The position numbers were made by a program, and so were the translations under genes. From Diaphorobacter nitroreducens (GTDB lineage Bacteria > Pseudomonadota > Gammaproteobacteria > Burkholderiales > Burkholderiaceae_C), in NCBI GenBank assembly GCA_003755025.1, contig RJVL01000002.1:62001-126000 (forward strand): DNA of 64,000 nt, given 5' to 3'. The notes under the pieces were generated by a model. It worked only from the letters and a program-made list of their open reading frames with translations, did not search any database and had not been told where the DNA came from. Position 1 is the stretch's first letter, and each line of letters opens with the position of its first letter. This document shows, one piece after another, positions 53,403-63,875 of the stretch.

Positions 53403-54176
53403 ATGAGCGCATTTCACGAAGAGCGTGTACTGACCGTACACCACTGGACCGACCGCCTGTTCTCCTTCACCACCACGCGCGACCCGGCGCTGCGGTTCTC
53501 CAACGGCCACTTCACCATGATCGGCCTGAAGGTGGACGGCAAGCCGCTGCTGCGCGCCTACAGCATCGTCAGCGCCAACTACGAGGAGCACCTGGAGTTC
53601 CTCTCCATCAAGGTGCCGGACGGCCCGCTGACCTCGCGCCTGCAGCACATCCAGGTGGGCGACTCCATCATCGTGGGCAAGAAGCCCACGGGCACGCTGC
53701 TCATCGACTACCTGTTGCCCGCCAAGCGGCTCTACCTGATGTCCACGGGCACGGGCCTGGCGCCGTTCCTGAGCGTGATCCGCGACCCCGAGACGTACGA
53801 GAAGTTCGAGCAGGTGATCCTGATCCACGGCGTGCGCCAGGTGGCCGAGCTGGCCTACCACGACTACATCACCAAGGAACTGCCCCAGCATGAGTTCCTG
53901 GGCGAGCTGATCACCAAGCAGCTCAAGTACTACCCCACGGTCACGCGCGAGCCCTTCCGCAACCAGGGCCGCATCCCCGACCTGATCGACAGCGGCAAGC
54001 TGGCCGCCGACCTGGGCCTGCCCGAGCTCAATCCGCTGGAAGACCGCGTGATGCTCTGCGGCAGCCCTGAGATGCTGGCCTCGCTCAAGGAACTGCTGGA
54101 AAAGCGCGACTTCGAGGAAGGCAACACCACGCGCCCCGGCGACTTCGTGATCGAGCGCGCCTTCGTGGAGAAGTGA
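53403..54176 (+). CDS. fpr: Ferredoxin-NADP reductase
   Basis: A 257-aa FAD enzyme that exchanges electrons between NADPH and ferredoxin or flavodoxin. FAD binding is shown by LLRAYSIVSANYEEHLEF and GPLTSRL; NADP binding by STGTGLAPFLSVIRDPETY and MLCGSPEML. The C-terminal VIERAFVEK is the typical end, with the aromatic Phe near the flavin. It has 258 bp of upstream region shared with the binding-protein gene. Confidence 0.95.
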   Translation: MSAFHEERVLTVHHWTDRLFSFTTTRDPALRFSNGHFTMIGLKVDGKPLLRAYSIVSANYEEHLEFLSIKVPDGPLTSRLQHIQVGDSIIVGKKPTGTLLIDYLLPAKRLYLMSTGTGLAPFLSVIRDPETYEKFEQVILIHGVRQVAELAYHDYITKELPQHEFLGELITKQLKYYPTVTREPFRNQGRIPDLIDSGKLAADLGLPELNPLEDRVMLCGSPEMLASLKELLEKRDFEEGNTTRPGDFVIERAFVEK

Positions 54177-54204
54177 CGCACGCGGCCCTGGCCGCGTCGA
54201 TTTG

Positions 54205-54260
54205 CTAGCAAAATAGGAGCTATTGGCGCTTACCCACAGGCGATCCAACGCCAATCCCCC
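54205..54260 (+). repeat. Interspersed palindromic repeat, copy 11
   Basis: Copy variant with AAAATAGGAGCTATTGGCGCTTACC and CAGGCGATCC. It lies between fpr and its terminator. Confidence 0.85.
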
Positions 54261-54266
54261 TCAAAA

Positions 54267-54300
54267 CGGCCTGCCCGCAAGCGCAGGCCGCTTTTATTTT
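54267..54300 (+). terminator. Intrinsic terminator after fpr
   Basis: CGGCCTGC and GCAGGCCG arms with an 8-bp loop, followed by CTTTTATTTT. A standard Rho-independent terminator about 90 bp after the fpr stop. Confidence 0.85.
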
Positions 54301-54345
54301 CGTAGCGCCTGGGTAGCCACTCTCGTCAAGCGCAGGCCCCTGCGC

Positions 54346-55188
54346 TCAATAGCCCCGGTCCACTACGCGCACCGGCTCCACGCCCGCACGGTCGGCATCG
54401 GCCCCCGGGTCCACGCGCAGGCTCTTGCCCTGCACGCGTACGGCCGTGCCCTCGGCCAGCGGCTGGGCGCGCGTGAAGTTGCGCACCGAACCGTCATCCA
54501 TGCGCACGCGCATCTGGTAGACCGTGGTGGTACGGGCGCGCTGCTCCACCTTGTGGCCCACGTAGCCGCCGCCCACGGCGCCCAGCACCGTGGCCGCGGT
54601 GCGGCCCGATCCCTTGCCGATCTGGTTGCCCAGCACGCCCCCCAGCACACCGCCGGCCACCGCGCCCACGCCCGTGGCCGGCGCGGCCTGCTCGACAGCG
54701 CGCACCGACTCCACCCGCCCGCAGGTGGCACACACCGGCGCCGCACTGCGCTGCGCCACGGCCCGCTGCAGCGGTTCGCCGCGCTGGGTTGGCACTGGCG
54801 AGGGCGATGCCGCCGGCTGTGGATAGCCCTGTGCATACGTCTGTGGATCGCCCTGTGGATACGCCTTTGGAGAAGGCGGCGCTGCTGAGCGCCGGGCTAC
54901 GGGATTCGCTCCTGAATCGAGAGCTGCCATCGCTTGCTGCGACTGGGCTAGAGGCGCTTTTTCATTCAACACTTCCGCCTCGGGCGTGCGCGGCGCGGTG
55001 GCTGCCAGCGTGGCGGCCGGTCCGCCAGCCGCGGAGTCGCCAGCAGGCGGACCGCCGCGCAGGTTCTGCGCCAGCAGCGTGCCACCCAGGGCCAGCACAC
55101 TCACGCCCAGCACGCCCACGGCGGCCCACAGCCATTTGAGCGAAGCCGCGGACGGGGCTGCGGCGGAGGAAGCAGAGGTGGAATGCAT
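54346..55188 (-). CDS. Glycine-zipper 2TM-domain membrane protein
   Basis: A 280-aa protein with one N-terminal helix (LWAAVGVLGVSVLALGG) and a glycine-zipper segment (about 180-225: GVGAVAGGVLGGVLGNQIGKG then VLGAVGGGYVGH). The C-terminal domain is SH3-like, ending in ADRAGVEPVRVVDRGY. A CATCG pair of Cys precedes the zipper. The middle (around residues 78-95: PLAQSQQAMAALDS) appears to be derived from repeat copy 12. The role may be outer-membrane or envelope integrity, as with SlyB-like proteins. The start at 55188 is chosen. Confidence 0.78.
   Translation of the reverse strand: MHSTSASSAAAPSAASLKWLWAAVGVLGVSVLALGGTLLAQNLRGGPPAGDSAAGGPAATLAATAPRTPEAEVLNEKAPLAQSQQAMAALDSGANPVARRSAAPPSPKAYPQGDPQTYAQGYPQPAASPSPVPTQRGEPLQRAVAQRSAAPVCATCGRVESVRAVEQAAPATGVGAVAGGVLGGVLGNQIGKGSGRTAATVLGAVGGGYVGHKVEQRARTTTVYQMRVRMDDGSVRNFTRAQPLAEGTAVRVQGKSLRVDPGADADRAGVEPVRVVDRGY
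54913..54965 (+). repeat. Interspersed palindromic repeat, degenerate copy 12
   Basis: Divergent but recognisable: GAGAGCTGCCATCGCTTGC, CTAGAGGCGCTTTTTC. It is in frame inside the glycine-zipper gene. This is the least certain copy. Confidence 0.5.
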
Positions 55189-55313
55189 GTGCTCGTCCGG
55201 TTGCCAGAAGAAAAGCCGCGGGCTGCGCATGCAGCCGCCACGGCACCGGCGCCAAGGCTAACGCCGGCCCTGCTTCACAAAACCGCGCGCGGCGTAACGG
55301 ACGTAATCAGCGG

Positions 55314-56231
55314 TCAACGGCCCGCCGGCGCGGAGGCGGCGGTACGCGTTTCGTGCAGCGCCCGCGCGCTGGCGGCCGAGAACAGCAGCACCGCGGACGA
55401 AAAGTAGATCCACATCAGCAGCACCACCAGCGAGCCCGCAGCGCCATAGGCCGACACCACCGCCGCGGTGGACAGGTACAGCGCCAGCAACTGCTTGCCC
55501 ACCGTGAACAGCGTGGCGCCCACCACCGCGCCGAATACCAGGCAATGCGTGGGCGGCTTGGGGCCGCTGCCGATGCGCATCAGCCCCAAGAACAGCGCCA
55601 CCGCCACGGCGAAGGCCACGGCCTCATTGACGATCTGCAGCAGCGTGCCCGAGCCGAACGGCAGCCGCGCGCTGGCCCAGGTGGCCAGCACGTTGATAGC
55701 CGTGGACAACACCAGCGACACCAGCAGCAGAAAACCGATGGCCAGCACATAGGCCAGGCCCCGCAGGCGCAGCGAGGCCATGCGCCACCACGCCTTGCGC
55801 TCGGGCGCGGGCTGGCCGTGTGCCCACAGCCGCTCCAGCGCGCTCTGCAGCTCCACGAACACCCCCGTCGCGCCGGACAGCAGCAGCACGAAGCCAGCCA
55901 TCGACGCGAGGCGCCCCTCGGCCGGTTCCTGCGCACTGGCCAGCGCCAGGCGCACCACCTCGGCGCCGCGCTCGCCCATCACCCCGCGCACCTGGGCGAT
56001 GAGGTTGCTCTCCAGGTAGGCCTGGTCGATCCACCACCCCAGCACCCCCACCAGCAACAGCAACAGCGGCGCCAGGCTCAGCATGCCGTAGAACGACATC
56101 GCCGCGCTCATGCGCAGGCCGTCGGCGTCCAGCCACATCTGCACGGCGCGCACCAACGGCGCAATGGGCTGCAACACCCGCTGCAGCAGTGGCTGGGCAA
56201 TAGATTTGAGGCTCTGCAGGGTCAGTGGCAT
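55314..56231 (-). CDS. YihY/BrkB-family membrane protein
   Basis: A 305-aa inner-membrane protein with six helices. Family marks are RMSAAMSFYGMLSLAPLLLLLVGVLGWW (in pieces) near residue 40 and AAYGAAGSLVVLLMWIYFSS-like VVSAYGAAGSLVVLLMWIYF. Formerly called ribonuclease BN; the function is unclear. It is divergent from aroK. Confidence 0.9.
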   Translation of the reverse strand: MPLTLQSLKSIAQPLLQRVLQPIAPLVRAVQMWLDADGLRMSAAMSFYGMLSLAPLLLLLVGVLGWWIDQAYLESNLIAQVRGVMGERGAEVVRLALASAQEPAEGRLASMAGFVLLLSGATGVFVELQSALERLWAHGQPAPERKAWWRMASLRLRGLAYVLAIGFLLLVSLVLSTAINVLATWASARLPFGSGTLLQIVNEAVAFAVAVALFLGLMRIGSGPKPPTHCLVFGAVVGATLFTVGKQLLALYLSTAAVVSAYGAAGSLVVLLMWIYFSSAVLLFSAASARALHETRTAASAPAGR

Positions 56232-56362
56232 GGCCCGATTGTGAACAGTGCGGGCCCGGCCCCCTGTCGGCGCAAGCCGACAGCCGGCCGCGCACCGGCT
56301 GCCGCACGGACCAGGTGGACGCTCTTACACTTCCCAGTCTTCACTCACCACGACAGACAAGC

Positions 56363-56899
56363 ATGCAAACGCGTTGCGCCCTGGTCGGCATGCCGGGCTC
56401 GGGCAAATCCACGGTGGGCCGCCAGCTCGCCCGCCGTCTGGGGCTTCCCTTCGTGGACCTGGACCAGCGGCTGGAGCAGCGGCTGGGCACCAGCATCCGC
56501 GACTATTTCGACCAGCACGGCGAAGCGGCCTTTCGCGACCACGAGGCCGCGCTGCTGGCCGAGCTGGCCGCCCAACCCGGCGGCATGGTGCTGTCCACCG
56601 GCGGCGGCGCCGTGCTGCGCGAGGACAACCGCGCCACGCTGCGCCGCGGCTTTCCCCATGTGATGTACCTGCGCGCTTCGCCCGAAGAGATCTTCAAGCG
56701 CATCAAGCACGACCGCACGCGCCCCCTGCTGCAGGTGGACGACCCGCTGGCCCGCCTGCGCGACCTCTACCGCGCGCGGGACCCGCTGTACCGCGAGGCC
56801 GCGCACTACGTCATCGAGACCGGCCGGCCCACGGTGCACACGCTGGTCAACATGATCATGATGCAGCTGGAGATGGCGGCGCCGGGCGACCCGGTGTAG
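56363..56899 (+). CDS. aroK: Shikimate kinase
   Basis: A 178-aa kinase of aromatic amino-acid synthesis that phosphorylates shikimate. Walker A is GMPGSGKST (residues 9-17), the shikimate-binding DLDQRLEQR near 30, FRDHE near 58, and STGGGAV near 78 are all present; the lid has RTRPLL. aroB, the usual next gene in proteobacteria, does not follow: instead a terminator and a convergent gene are found. Confidence 0.95.
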   Translation: MQTRCALVGMPGSGKSTVGRQLARRLGLPFVDLDQRLEQRLGTSIRDYFDQHGEAAFRDHEAALLAELAAQPGGMVLSTGGGAVLREDNRATLRRGFPHVMYLRASPEEIFKRIKHDRTRPLLQVDDPLARLRDLYRARDPLYREAAHYVIETGRPTVHTLVNMIMMQLEMAAPGDPV

Positions 56900-56926
56900 C
56901 AAGCGCCCTTCCTCAGACATGAAAAA

Positions 56927-56950
56927 GGCCCCGCATGCGGGGCCTGGGTT
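56927..56950 (-). terminator. Intrinsic terminator between aroK and DUF882 gene
   Basis: A perfect palindrome GGCCCCGCATGCGGGGCC (56927-56944) with TTTTTC on the minus-strand side. It ends the DUF882 gene transcript and can probably stop aroK as well. Confidence 0.8.
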
Positions 56951-56968
56951 CTCTTGCGGCGCAGAGGC

Positions 56969-57541
56969 TTACCAGCTGCGCACACGTCCGGTGTCGATGT
57001 GCACGAACTGTTCCCGGGCGTAGTAGCCCACGCCGCCCGCCCGCAGGGAGATGGCGGCGTCGCGCAGGTCGCTCAGGGACACGCCGGGCAGGCGCACGTC
57101 GATGGCCTTGCCGTCCATGTGCAGGCTGCGCCGCGCCACACCGCCGCCGCGCGTGGTGCGCAGCGTCTCGTTGGTATGGGGGCTGCGGTAGCCGGAGATC
57201 ACCTCGAACGGCTGCTGCGTCTCCAGCGTCTGCCGCACGCGATGCAGCAGGTGGAACAGGTCCGGGTCCATCACGCCGACGTCGCCGCTGTAGTGGTCGC
57301 GCAGGAAGTGGTTGAGCGTGGGCAGCGCCGCGGGAACGAATTGTTCGCCCTGGGCGTAGACCAGCGCCAGCCGCTCATGGGTGTGCAGGTGGTTGAAGGC
57401 CAGGCGCCGCGCAAGGTCCTGCTCTTCGCTGAGCGACGCCAATGCCGCCTTGGGCAGCAGCACCGCGGCCGCTGCGGCGTGCGCGATGGCGGCGCCGCGC
57501 CCCAGGAATAGACGGCGGTGGGGGTTATGCGGTGGAGCCAT
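56969..57541 (-). CDS. DUF882 / YcbK-family murein endopeptidase-like protein
   Basis: A 190-aa exported protein. A twin-arginine signal (RRLFLGRGAAIAHAAAA) is followed by the M15-like zinc domain: ISGYRSPHTNETLR, SLHMDGKAIDVRLPG with His and Asp ligands, and FVHIDTGRVRSW with the third ligand. Relatives such as MepK cleave murein cross-links. The L,D-transpeptidase gene follows on the... same strand upstream region, 33 bp away, so the two are probably co-transcribed in the order transpeptidase then DUF882. Confidence 0.9.
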   Translation of the reverse strand: MAPPHNPHRRLFLGRGAAIAHAAAAAVLLPKAALASLSEEQDLARRLAFNHLHTHERLALVYAQGEQFVPAALPTLNHFLRDHYSGDVGVMDPDLFHLLHRVRQTLETQQPFEVISGYRSPHTNETLRTTRGGGVARRSLHMDGKAIDVRLPGVSLSDLRDAAISLRAGGVGYYAREQFVHIDTGRVRSW

Positions 57542-57574
57542 GCGCGAAAAACCTCGAAAAAGCGAAAAAACGCG

Positions 57575-59176
57575 CTATTTTGGACCGATCACCCCGGCAG
57601 CACTACCCGCGCGGACCGCATCGTAGGGTTTTGCCGAATGCTGGCGCAGCAGGCTGGCGAGCTTGCGGTCATGGCCGTACAGGTCGCCATAGAAGTGCGG
57701 ACGGCCGTCCTGCACCACCACGGTGATGTGCGTGATGATGACCGGCACCGGATGCGGCAGCCGTACGAACACGGGCTTGGGCTGCGCCATGGCCGCACGG
57801 ATGCGCTCCACGGTCCAGGTGGGATCGTCCTGCAACACGAACTGGGCGAGCGCCACCGGCTCCTCGACACGCACGCAGCCGTGGCTCAGGTCGCGCCGGC
57901 TGCGGCCGAACAGCGTGGGCGCCGAGGTGTGGTGCAGGTAGATGTTGTCGTTGTTGGGCAGCACGAACTTGATGTCGCCCAGCGCGTTCAGCGGCCCCGG
58001 GCGCTGGCGTATGCGCGCCTGGCCTGCCAGCACGGCACCCAGCATCTCGGGCGTGGTGTCGGTGCTCACGCCCGCCGCGCTGACGAACTCCATGCCCTGC
58101 CGGGCCAGGTAGCCCGGGTCGCGGCGCAGGCGCGGCACGGTTTCGCCGCGGGCGATGGACGGCGGGATGTTCCAGTACGGGCTGAATTCGATGGACTGCA
58201 TGTCCTCATCGAACAGCGGCGTGCGCGTATCCAGCGCCTTGCCGACGATGACCGCCATGGACAGGCGCAGCGTGATCCTGCCGCCCGCGTACTCATAGGC
58301 GCGCAGGCGGTATTCGGGCACGTTCACGGCGATCATGCGCGGGCCTTGCAGCACGGGCGTCCAGCGCAGGCGCTCCATCTGCAGCGCGATCTGCTCGGCG
58401 CGTGCGGCCGGGGGCACATTCAGCGCCGCCAGCGTGGTCGCGCCCAGCACCCCGTCCGCCTCCAGCCCGTGGCGGCGCTGGAAGGCCGTGACGGCCTCGA
58501 CCAACGCGGGGGTGTATTGCGCCGGCGCGGACGCTGCAGGCGGCTCGCCCGTGGGCTGCGGCGGCAGGTCGCCCAGCGCCACCAGCCGCTCGGCCAGCAC
58601 GCCCAGGCCCTCCCAGGGCTGGCCCGGCGTGAGCTTGCGGCCCGGCAGCGCGGGCATCGGCTGCGCCCAGGCAGGGTGAGCGCCCAGCGCGCGGTACTGC
58701 GCCAGCAGTGCGCGCAGCGCCGGATACATGGGCACGCGGGGGACGGCCGCGTCCCGCGCCTGCTGGATCTGGCCGTCGGCCAGCGCGGTCTGCAGCGCGG
58801 CGCGCAGGTCGGGCTGGGGGCGGCGGGAGTGGTCGTAGCGCTCGTTGAGCCGTGCCGGATCGATGCGCCCGCCGTGCAGCTCATACAGGTAGCGCTCCAC
58901 GGCCTGCGTCAGCTCCTGGTCGAGCGCCACGGCGGAGGCGGCATCCAGGCCGCGGGCGGCTGCGGCCGCCAGCGCATCACTCAGGTGCTGCGCGCCATAG
59001 TCGGCCGGCTCCAGCCCATCGGCTGCGGCTTCGTTGAGCCAGCGCACCGCTTCATGCGCAGCCGGCAGGGGGCGCCCGTCAGCCGTCAGCCAGGACGGGT
59101 TGGCCCAGGCAGCCAGCGGCATCCAGGCCGCCAGCAGCAGGGGGGCAGTGTGGTGTGTCAGCAGGCGCAGGTTCAT
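57575..59176 (-). CDS. L,D-transpeptidase (YcbB/LdtD family)
   Basis: A 533-aa periplasmic enzyme making 3-3 peptidoglycan cross-links. The signal peptide ends near AAWANP. A peptidoglycan-binding domain (about 205-260, with AFQRRHGLEADGVLGATTLAALN in pieces) precedes the YkuD domain, whose active-site Cys is in SHGCVRVEEP near residue 440. The start at 59176 (MNLRLLTHH) gives a normal signal peptide. It is 33 bp from the DUF882 gene, a partner in the same process. Confidence 0.92.
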   Translation of the reverse strand: MNLRLLTHHTAPLLLAAWMPLAAWANPSWLTADGRPLPAAHEAVRWLNEAAADGLEPADYGAQHLSDALAAAAARGLDAASAVALDQELTQAVERYLYELHGGRIDPARLNERYDHSRRPQPDLRAALQTALADGQIQQARDAAVPRVPMYPALRALLAQYRALGAHPAWAQPMPALPGRKLTPGQPWEGLGVLAERLVALGDLPPQPTGEPPAASAPAQYTPALVEAVTAFQRRHGLEADGVLGATTLAALNVPPAARAEQIALQMERLRWTPVLQGPRMIAVNVPEYRLRAYEYAGGRITLRLSMAVIVGKALDTRTPLFDEDMQSIEFSPYWNIPPSIARGETVPRLRRDPGYLARQGMEFVSAAGVSTDTTPEMLGAVLAGQARIRQRPGPLNALGDIKFVLPNNDNIYLHHTSAPTLFGRSRRDLSHGCVRVEEPVALAQFVLQDDPTWTVERIRAAMAQPKPVFVRLPHPVPVIITHITVVVQDGRPHFYGDLYGHDRKLASLLRQHSAKPYDAVRAGSAAGVIGPK

Positions 59177-59211
59177 GGGTCGATCTTGGCATGGCCTGCG
59201 CCGACCAGGCG

Positions 59212-62001
<2,790 letters not shown>

Positions 62002-62037
62002 GGGGCTCACCTGGATAACAAGAACAGATACATCAGG

Positions 62038-62150
62038 TGAGCGCCGTTGGTACACGCACGGCTGCATGCCGCGGTGGGCCCGAGCCTGACGCCGCCACGC
62101 GCGAGCCGCCTGTGCGGCCCCGGCCGGCGGGCGCTGCAGCGCTCCTCGGG
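62038..62150 (-). promoter_or_regulatory. S-adenosylhomocysteine (SAH) riboswitch
   Basis: On the minus strand the leader reads CCCGAGGAGCGCTGCAGCG, then GTCAGGCTCGGG, then AACGGCGCTCACCTG. P1 is CCCGAG (62145-62150) with CTCGGG (62079-62084). The 3' segment GGCGCTC pairs with GAGCGC of the 5' side as the pseudoknot. These match the ahcY-type SAH aptamer, here with a longer insert. CTCACCTG at its end (62034-62041) is exactly complementary to CAGGTGAG, the Shine-Dalgarno of metH (62006-62013). Confidence 0.9.
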
Positions 62151-62160
62151 AAAGCGTCGA

Positions 62161-62166
62161 ATTCTA
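62161..62166 (-). promoter_or_regulatory. Likely -10 element of metH riboswitch promoter
   Basis: TAGAAT on the minus strand puts the start site near 62154, just before the aptamer. No good -35 is seen at the right distance. Confidence 0.5.
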
Positions 62167-62188
62167 CGCGGCCCACCTTTGGGGGGCA

Positions 62189-62204
62189 GGTATATGGATA
62201 TACC
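62189..62204. promoter_or_regulatory. AT-rich palindrome GGTATAT-gg-ATATACC
   Basis: Perfect 7-bp arms, located at about -35 to -50 of the deduced metH start site, flanked by G and C runs. It may be a regulator site replacing the missing -35. Confidence 0.4.
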
Positions 62205-62259
62205 CCCGCGTGCACTGTGAGCCCAGAACATGGCCCCTACACGGGCCGGTGGCTGTTTC

Positions 62260-62312
62260 AAGCAAAAACAGACCGCAAGCCAGACACAGCAAGCGTTAAA
62301 AGCTATCAAACA
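62260..62312 (-). repeat. Interspersed palindromic repeat, copy 13
   Basis: Variant with GCAAAAACAGACCGCAAGC, AGCAAGCG and AGCTATCAAA, in the 318-bp gap between metH and the sigma-54 activator gene. The rest of that gap holds the riboswitch and the promoter elements above. Confidence 0.8.
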
Positions 62313-62319
62313 AGGAGCA

Positions 62320-63672
62320 TCAGCCCTGCTCCCGTAACAGTCGCAGCTTGCGGTACAGCGTGCGCGTGCTGACCCCCAGGGCGCGCGCCAATTCGCGACG
62401 CGACGCGGCCCCACCCGCCAGCGCCGCGCGCAGGGCCTCGGATTCGATGTCACGCAGGGTGGCATGGTCGGGCTGCTGCGCAGCGCGGGCCGGCGCCGCC
62501 GCGGGCGCATCGAACGAGAGCGCGCGCTCGATCGTATGGGCGGTCACCACCGCGCCGTCGGTCAGCAGCGCGGCACGTTCCAGCACGTTGCGCAGCTCGC
62601 GTACGTTGCCGGGGAAGGGGTGCTGCGCCAGCCGGCGCAGCGCCGCGGGCGCAAGCACCAGGCCCCGCCCCCCGGCCACGCGCTGCAGGAGCGATTCCGC
62701 CAGCAGCGGAATGTCCTGCGGGCGTTCGCGCAGCGCGGGCAGCTGGATGGGAAAGGTGCTCAGGCGGTAGTACAGGTCCTGGCGAAACCGCCCCTCGCGC
62801 ACCATGGCGCGCAGGTCGCGGTGGGTGGCCGCCACCAGGCGGATGTCCGCGCGGCGCAGCTCGGTGTGGCCCACGCGGCGGTAGGTGCCGCTTTCCAGCA
62901 AACGCAGCAGCTTGACCTGCATGGTGAGCGGGATGTCGCCCACCTCGTCCAGGAACAGCGTGCCGCCGTGCGCCGCCTCCACCAGGCCGGCGCGTGCGGC
63001 ATGGGCGCCGGTGAAGGCGCCACGCTCGTGGCCGAACAGTTCGCTCTCGAACAGCGTCTCGGGCAGGCTGGCGCAGTCCACCACCACCAGCGGCCGCCCC
63101 GCGCGCGGGCTGGCCTCGTGCACGGCGCGCGCGGCCAGCTCCTTGCCCGTGCCCGACTCGCCCAGCAGCAGCACGCTGGCCTGCGACGGGCCCACGCGCG
63201 CGATCAGCTCCAGCACGGCCTGGAACGCGGGCGCGCGCCCGATCATGCCCGGCGCGCCCGGCTGCCCCTGGGCAATGCGCAGCGGCTCCATCTTCTCCAG
63301 AAAGTACTGGGGCTGGCCCGCCTCGTCGCGCAGCGGCACCAGTTCGATCTGCACGTATTCCTCGCCCGCCGGGGTGTGGTGCAGGTGCAGCACGCGCTCG
63401 CGCTGGCCACTGAAGAGCGAGCGCGCCAGCGGGCAGGTCTCGCCCGCCTGGTCGCACGGCACGGGCGAATGGTGCGAGACCGCATGGCAGGTGCGCCCCA
63501 CCACCGGCGCGCCCTGGCCGAACTGGCGACGGTAGGCGCCGTTGGCGGCCACGATGCGGTAGCCGCGGTCGAACAGGATGTGCGGCTCGGGCAGCCCCTC
63601 CAGCCAGGAGGCGAGCAGCGCGGTCTGCGCCGCCTGCGCCGGGGTGGGAGAAAGATCAGGGATGTCGGCCAT
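62320..63672 (-). CDS. Sigma-54-dependent Fis-family activator with Cys-rich PAS domain
   Basis: A 450-aa enhancer-binding protein. The N-terminal PAS domain (about 20-125) has the motif C62-H63-x3-H67-H68-x4-C73-x6-C80. The AAA+ domain (about 145-375) has Walker A GESGTGKE, the sigma-54 loop GAFTGA and Walker B TLFLDEVGDI. The C-terminal Fis helix-turn-helix has RRELARALGVSTRTLYRKL. The start at 63672 (MADIPDL) lacks a clear Shine-Dalgarno; an ATG at 63699 is possible. It is divergent from a Rieske-like gene with sigma-54-like promoter sequences. Confidence 0.9.
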   Translation of the reverse strand: MADIPDLSPTPAQAAQTALLASWLEGLPEPHILFDRGYRIVAANGAYRRQFGQGAPVVGRTCHAVSHHSPVPCDQAGETCPLARSLFSGQRERVLHLHHTPAGEEYVQIELVPLRDEAGQPQYFLEKMEPLRIAQGQPGAPGMIGRAPAFQAVLELIARVGPSQASVLLLGESGTGKELAARAVHEASPRAGRPLVVVDCASLPETLFESELFGHERGAFTGAHAARAGLVEAAHGGTLFLDEVGDIPLTMQVKLLRLLESGTYRRVGHTELRRADIRLVAATHRDLRAMVREGRFRQDLYYRLSTFPIQLPALRERPQDIPLLAESLLQRVAGGRGLVLAPAALRRLAQHPFPGNVRELRNVLERAALLTDGAVVTAHTIERALSFDAPAAAPARAAQQPDHATLRDIESEALRAALAGGAASRRELARALGVSTRTLYRKLRLLREQG

Positions 63673-63673
63673 G

Positions 63674-63690
63674 GTGACATATGGTGTCAC
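63674..63690. promoter_or_regulatory. Candidate upstream activator site GTGACA-N5-TGTCAC
   Basis: A perfect inverted repeat beside the activator start codon. It is about 120-130 bp upstream of the sigma-54-like promoter at 63806, the usual distance for an enhancer-binding protein. Confidence 0.5.
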
Positions 63691-63703
63691 AAATGGCATG
63701 CAT

Positions 63704-63719
63704 TGGCAGTGTTTTTGCC
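63704..63719 (+). promoter_or_regulatory. Sigma-54-like promoter candidate, upstream
   Basis: TGGCAGT-N4-TTGCC has the invariant GG and GC with correct spacing. It would give a leader of about 145 bp before the Rieske-like gene; the palindrome would then be very close. Confidence 0.45.
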
Positions 63720-63805
63720 GTTCACCATGGCAGCGCTGACTCCTTGGGTGGATGTAAGCCTTTGTTCCACATGGAGATTTCGCACGCAGTGCCGCGCGGC
63801 CAGGC

Positions 63806-63821
63806 TGGCACGGCTCTTGAG
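63806..63821 (+). promoter_or_regulatory. Sigma-54-like promoter candidate, proximal
   Basis: TGGCACG-N4-TTGAG, with a consensus -24 and one change (GA instead of GC) at -12. It lies 55 bp before the Rieske-like ATG. Confidence 0.5.
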
Positions 63822-63875
63822 TCAGGACAAGCAAGCGCGCGGCCCCTTGGCCGCGCCCATCGTGAAGGAACCGCC

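Noticed and set aside
62002-62067. Earlier start of metH at 62067
   Set aside because: This start would lie inside the riboswitch aptamer. AGGTGAG immediately before 62001 fits the shorter form.
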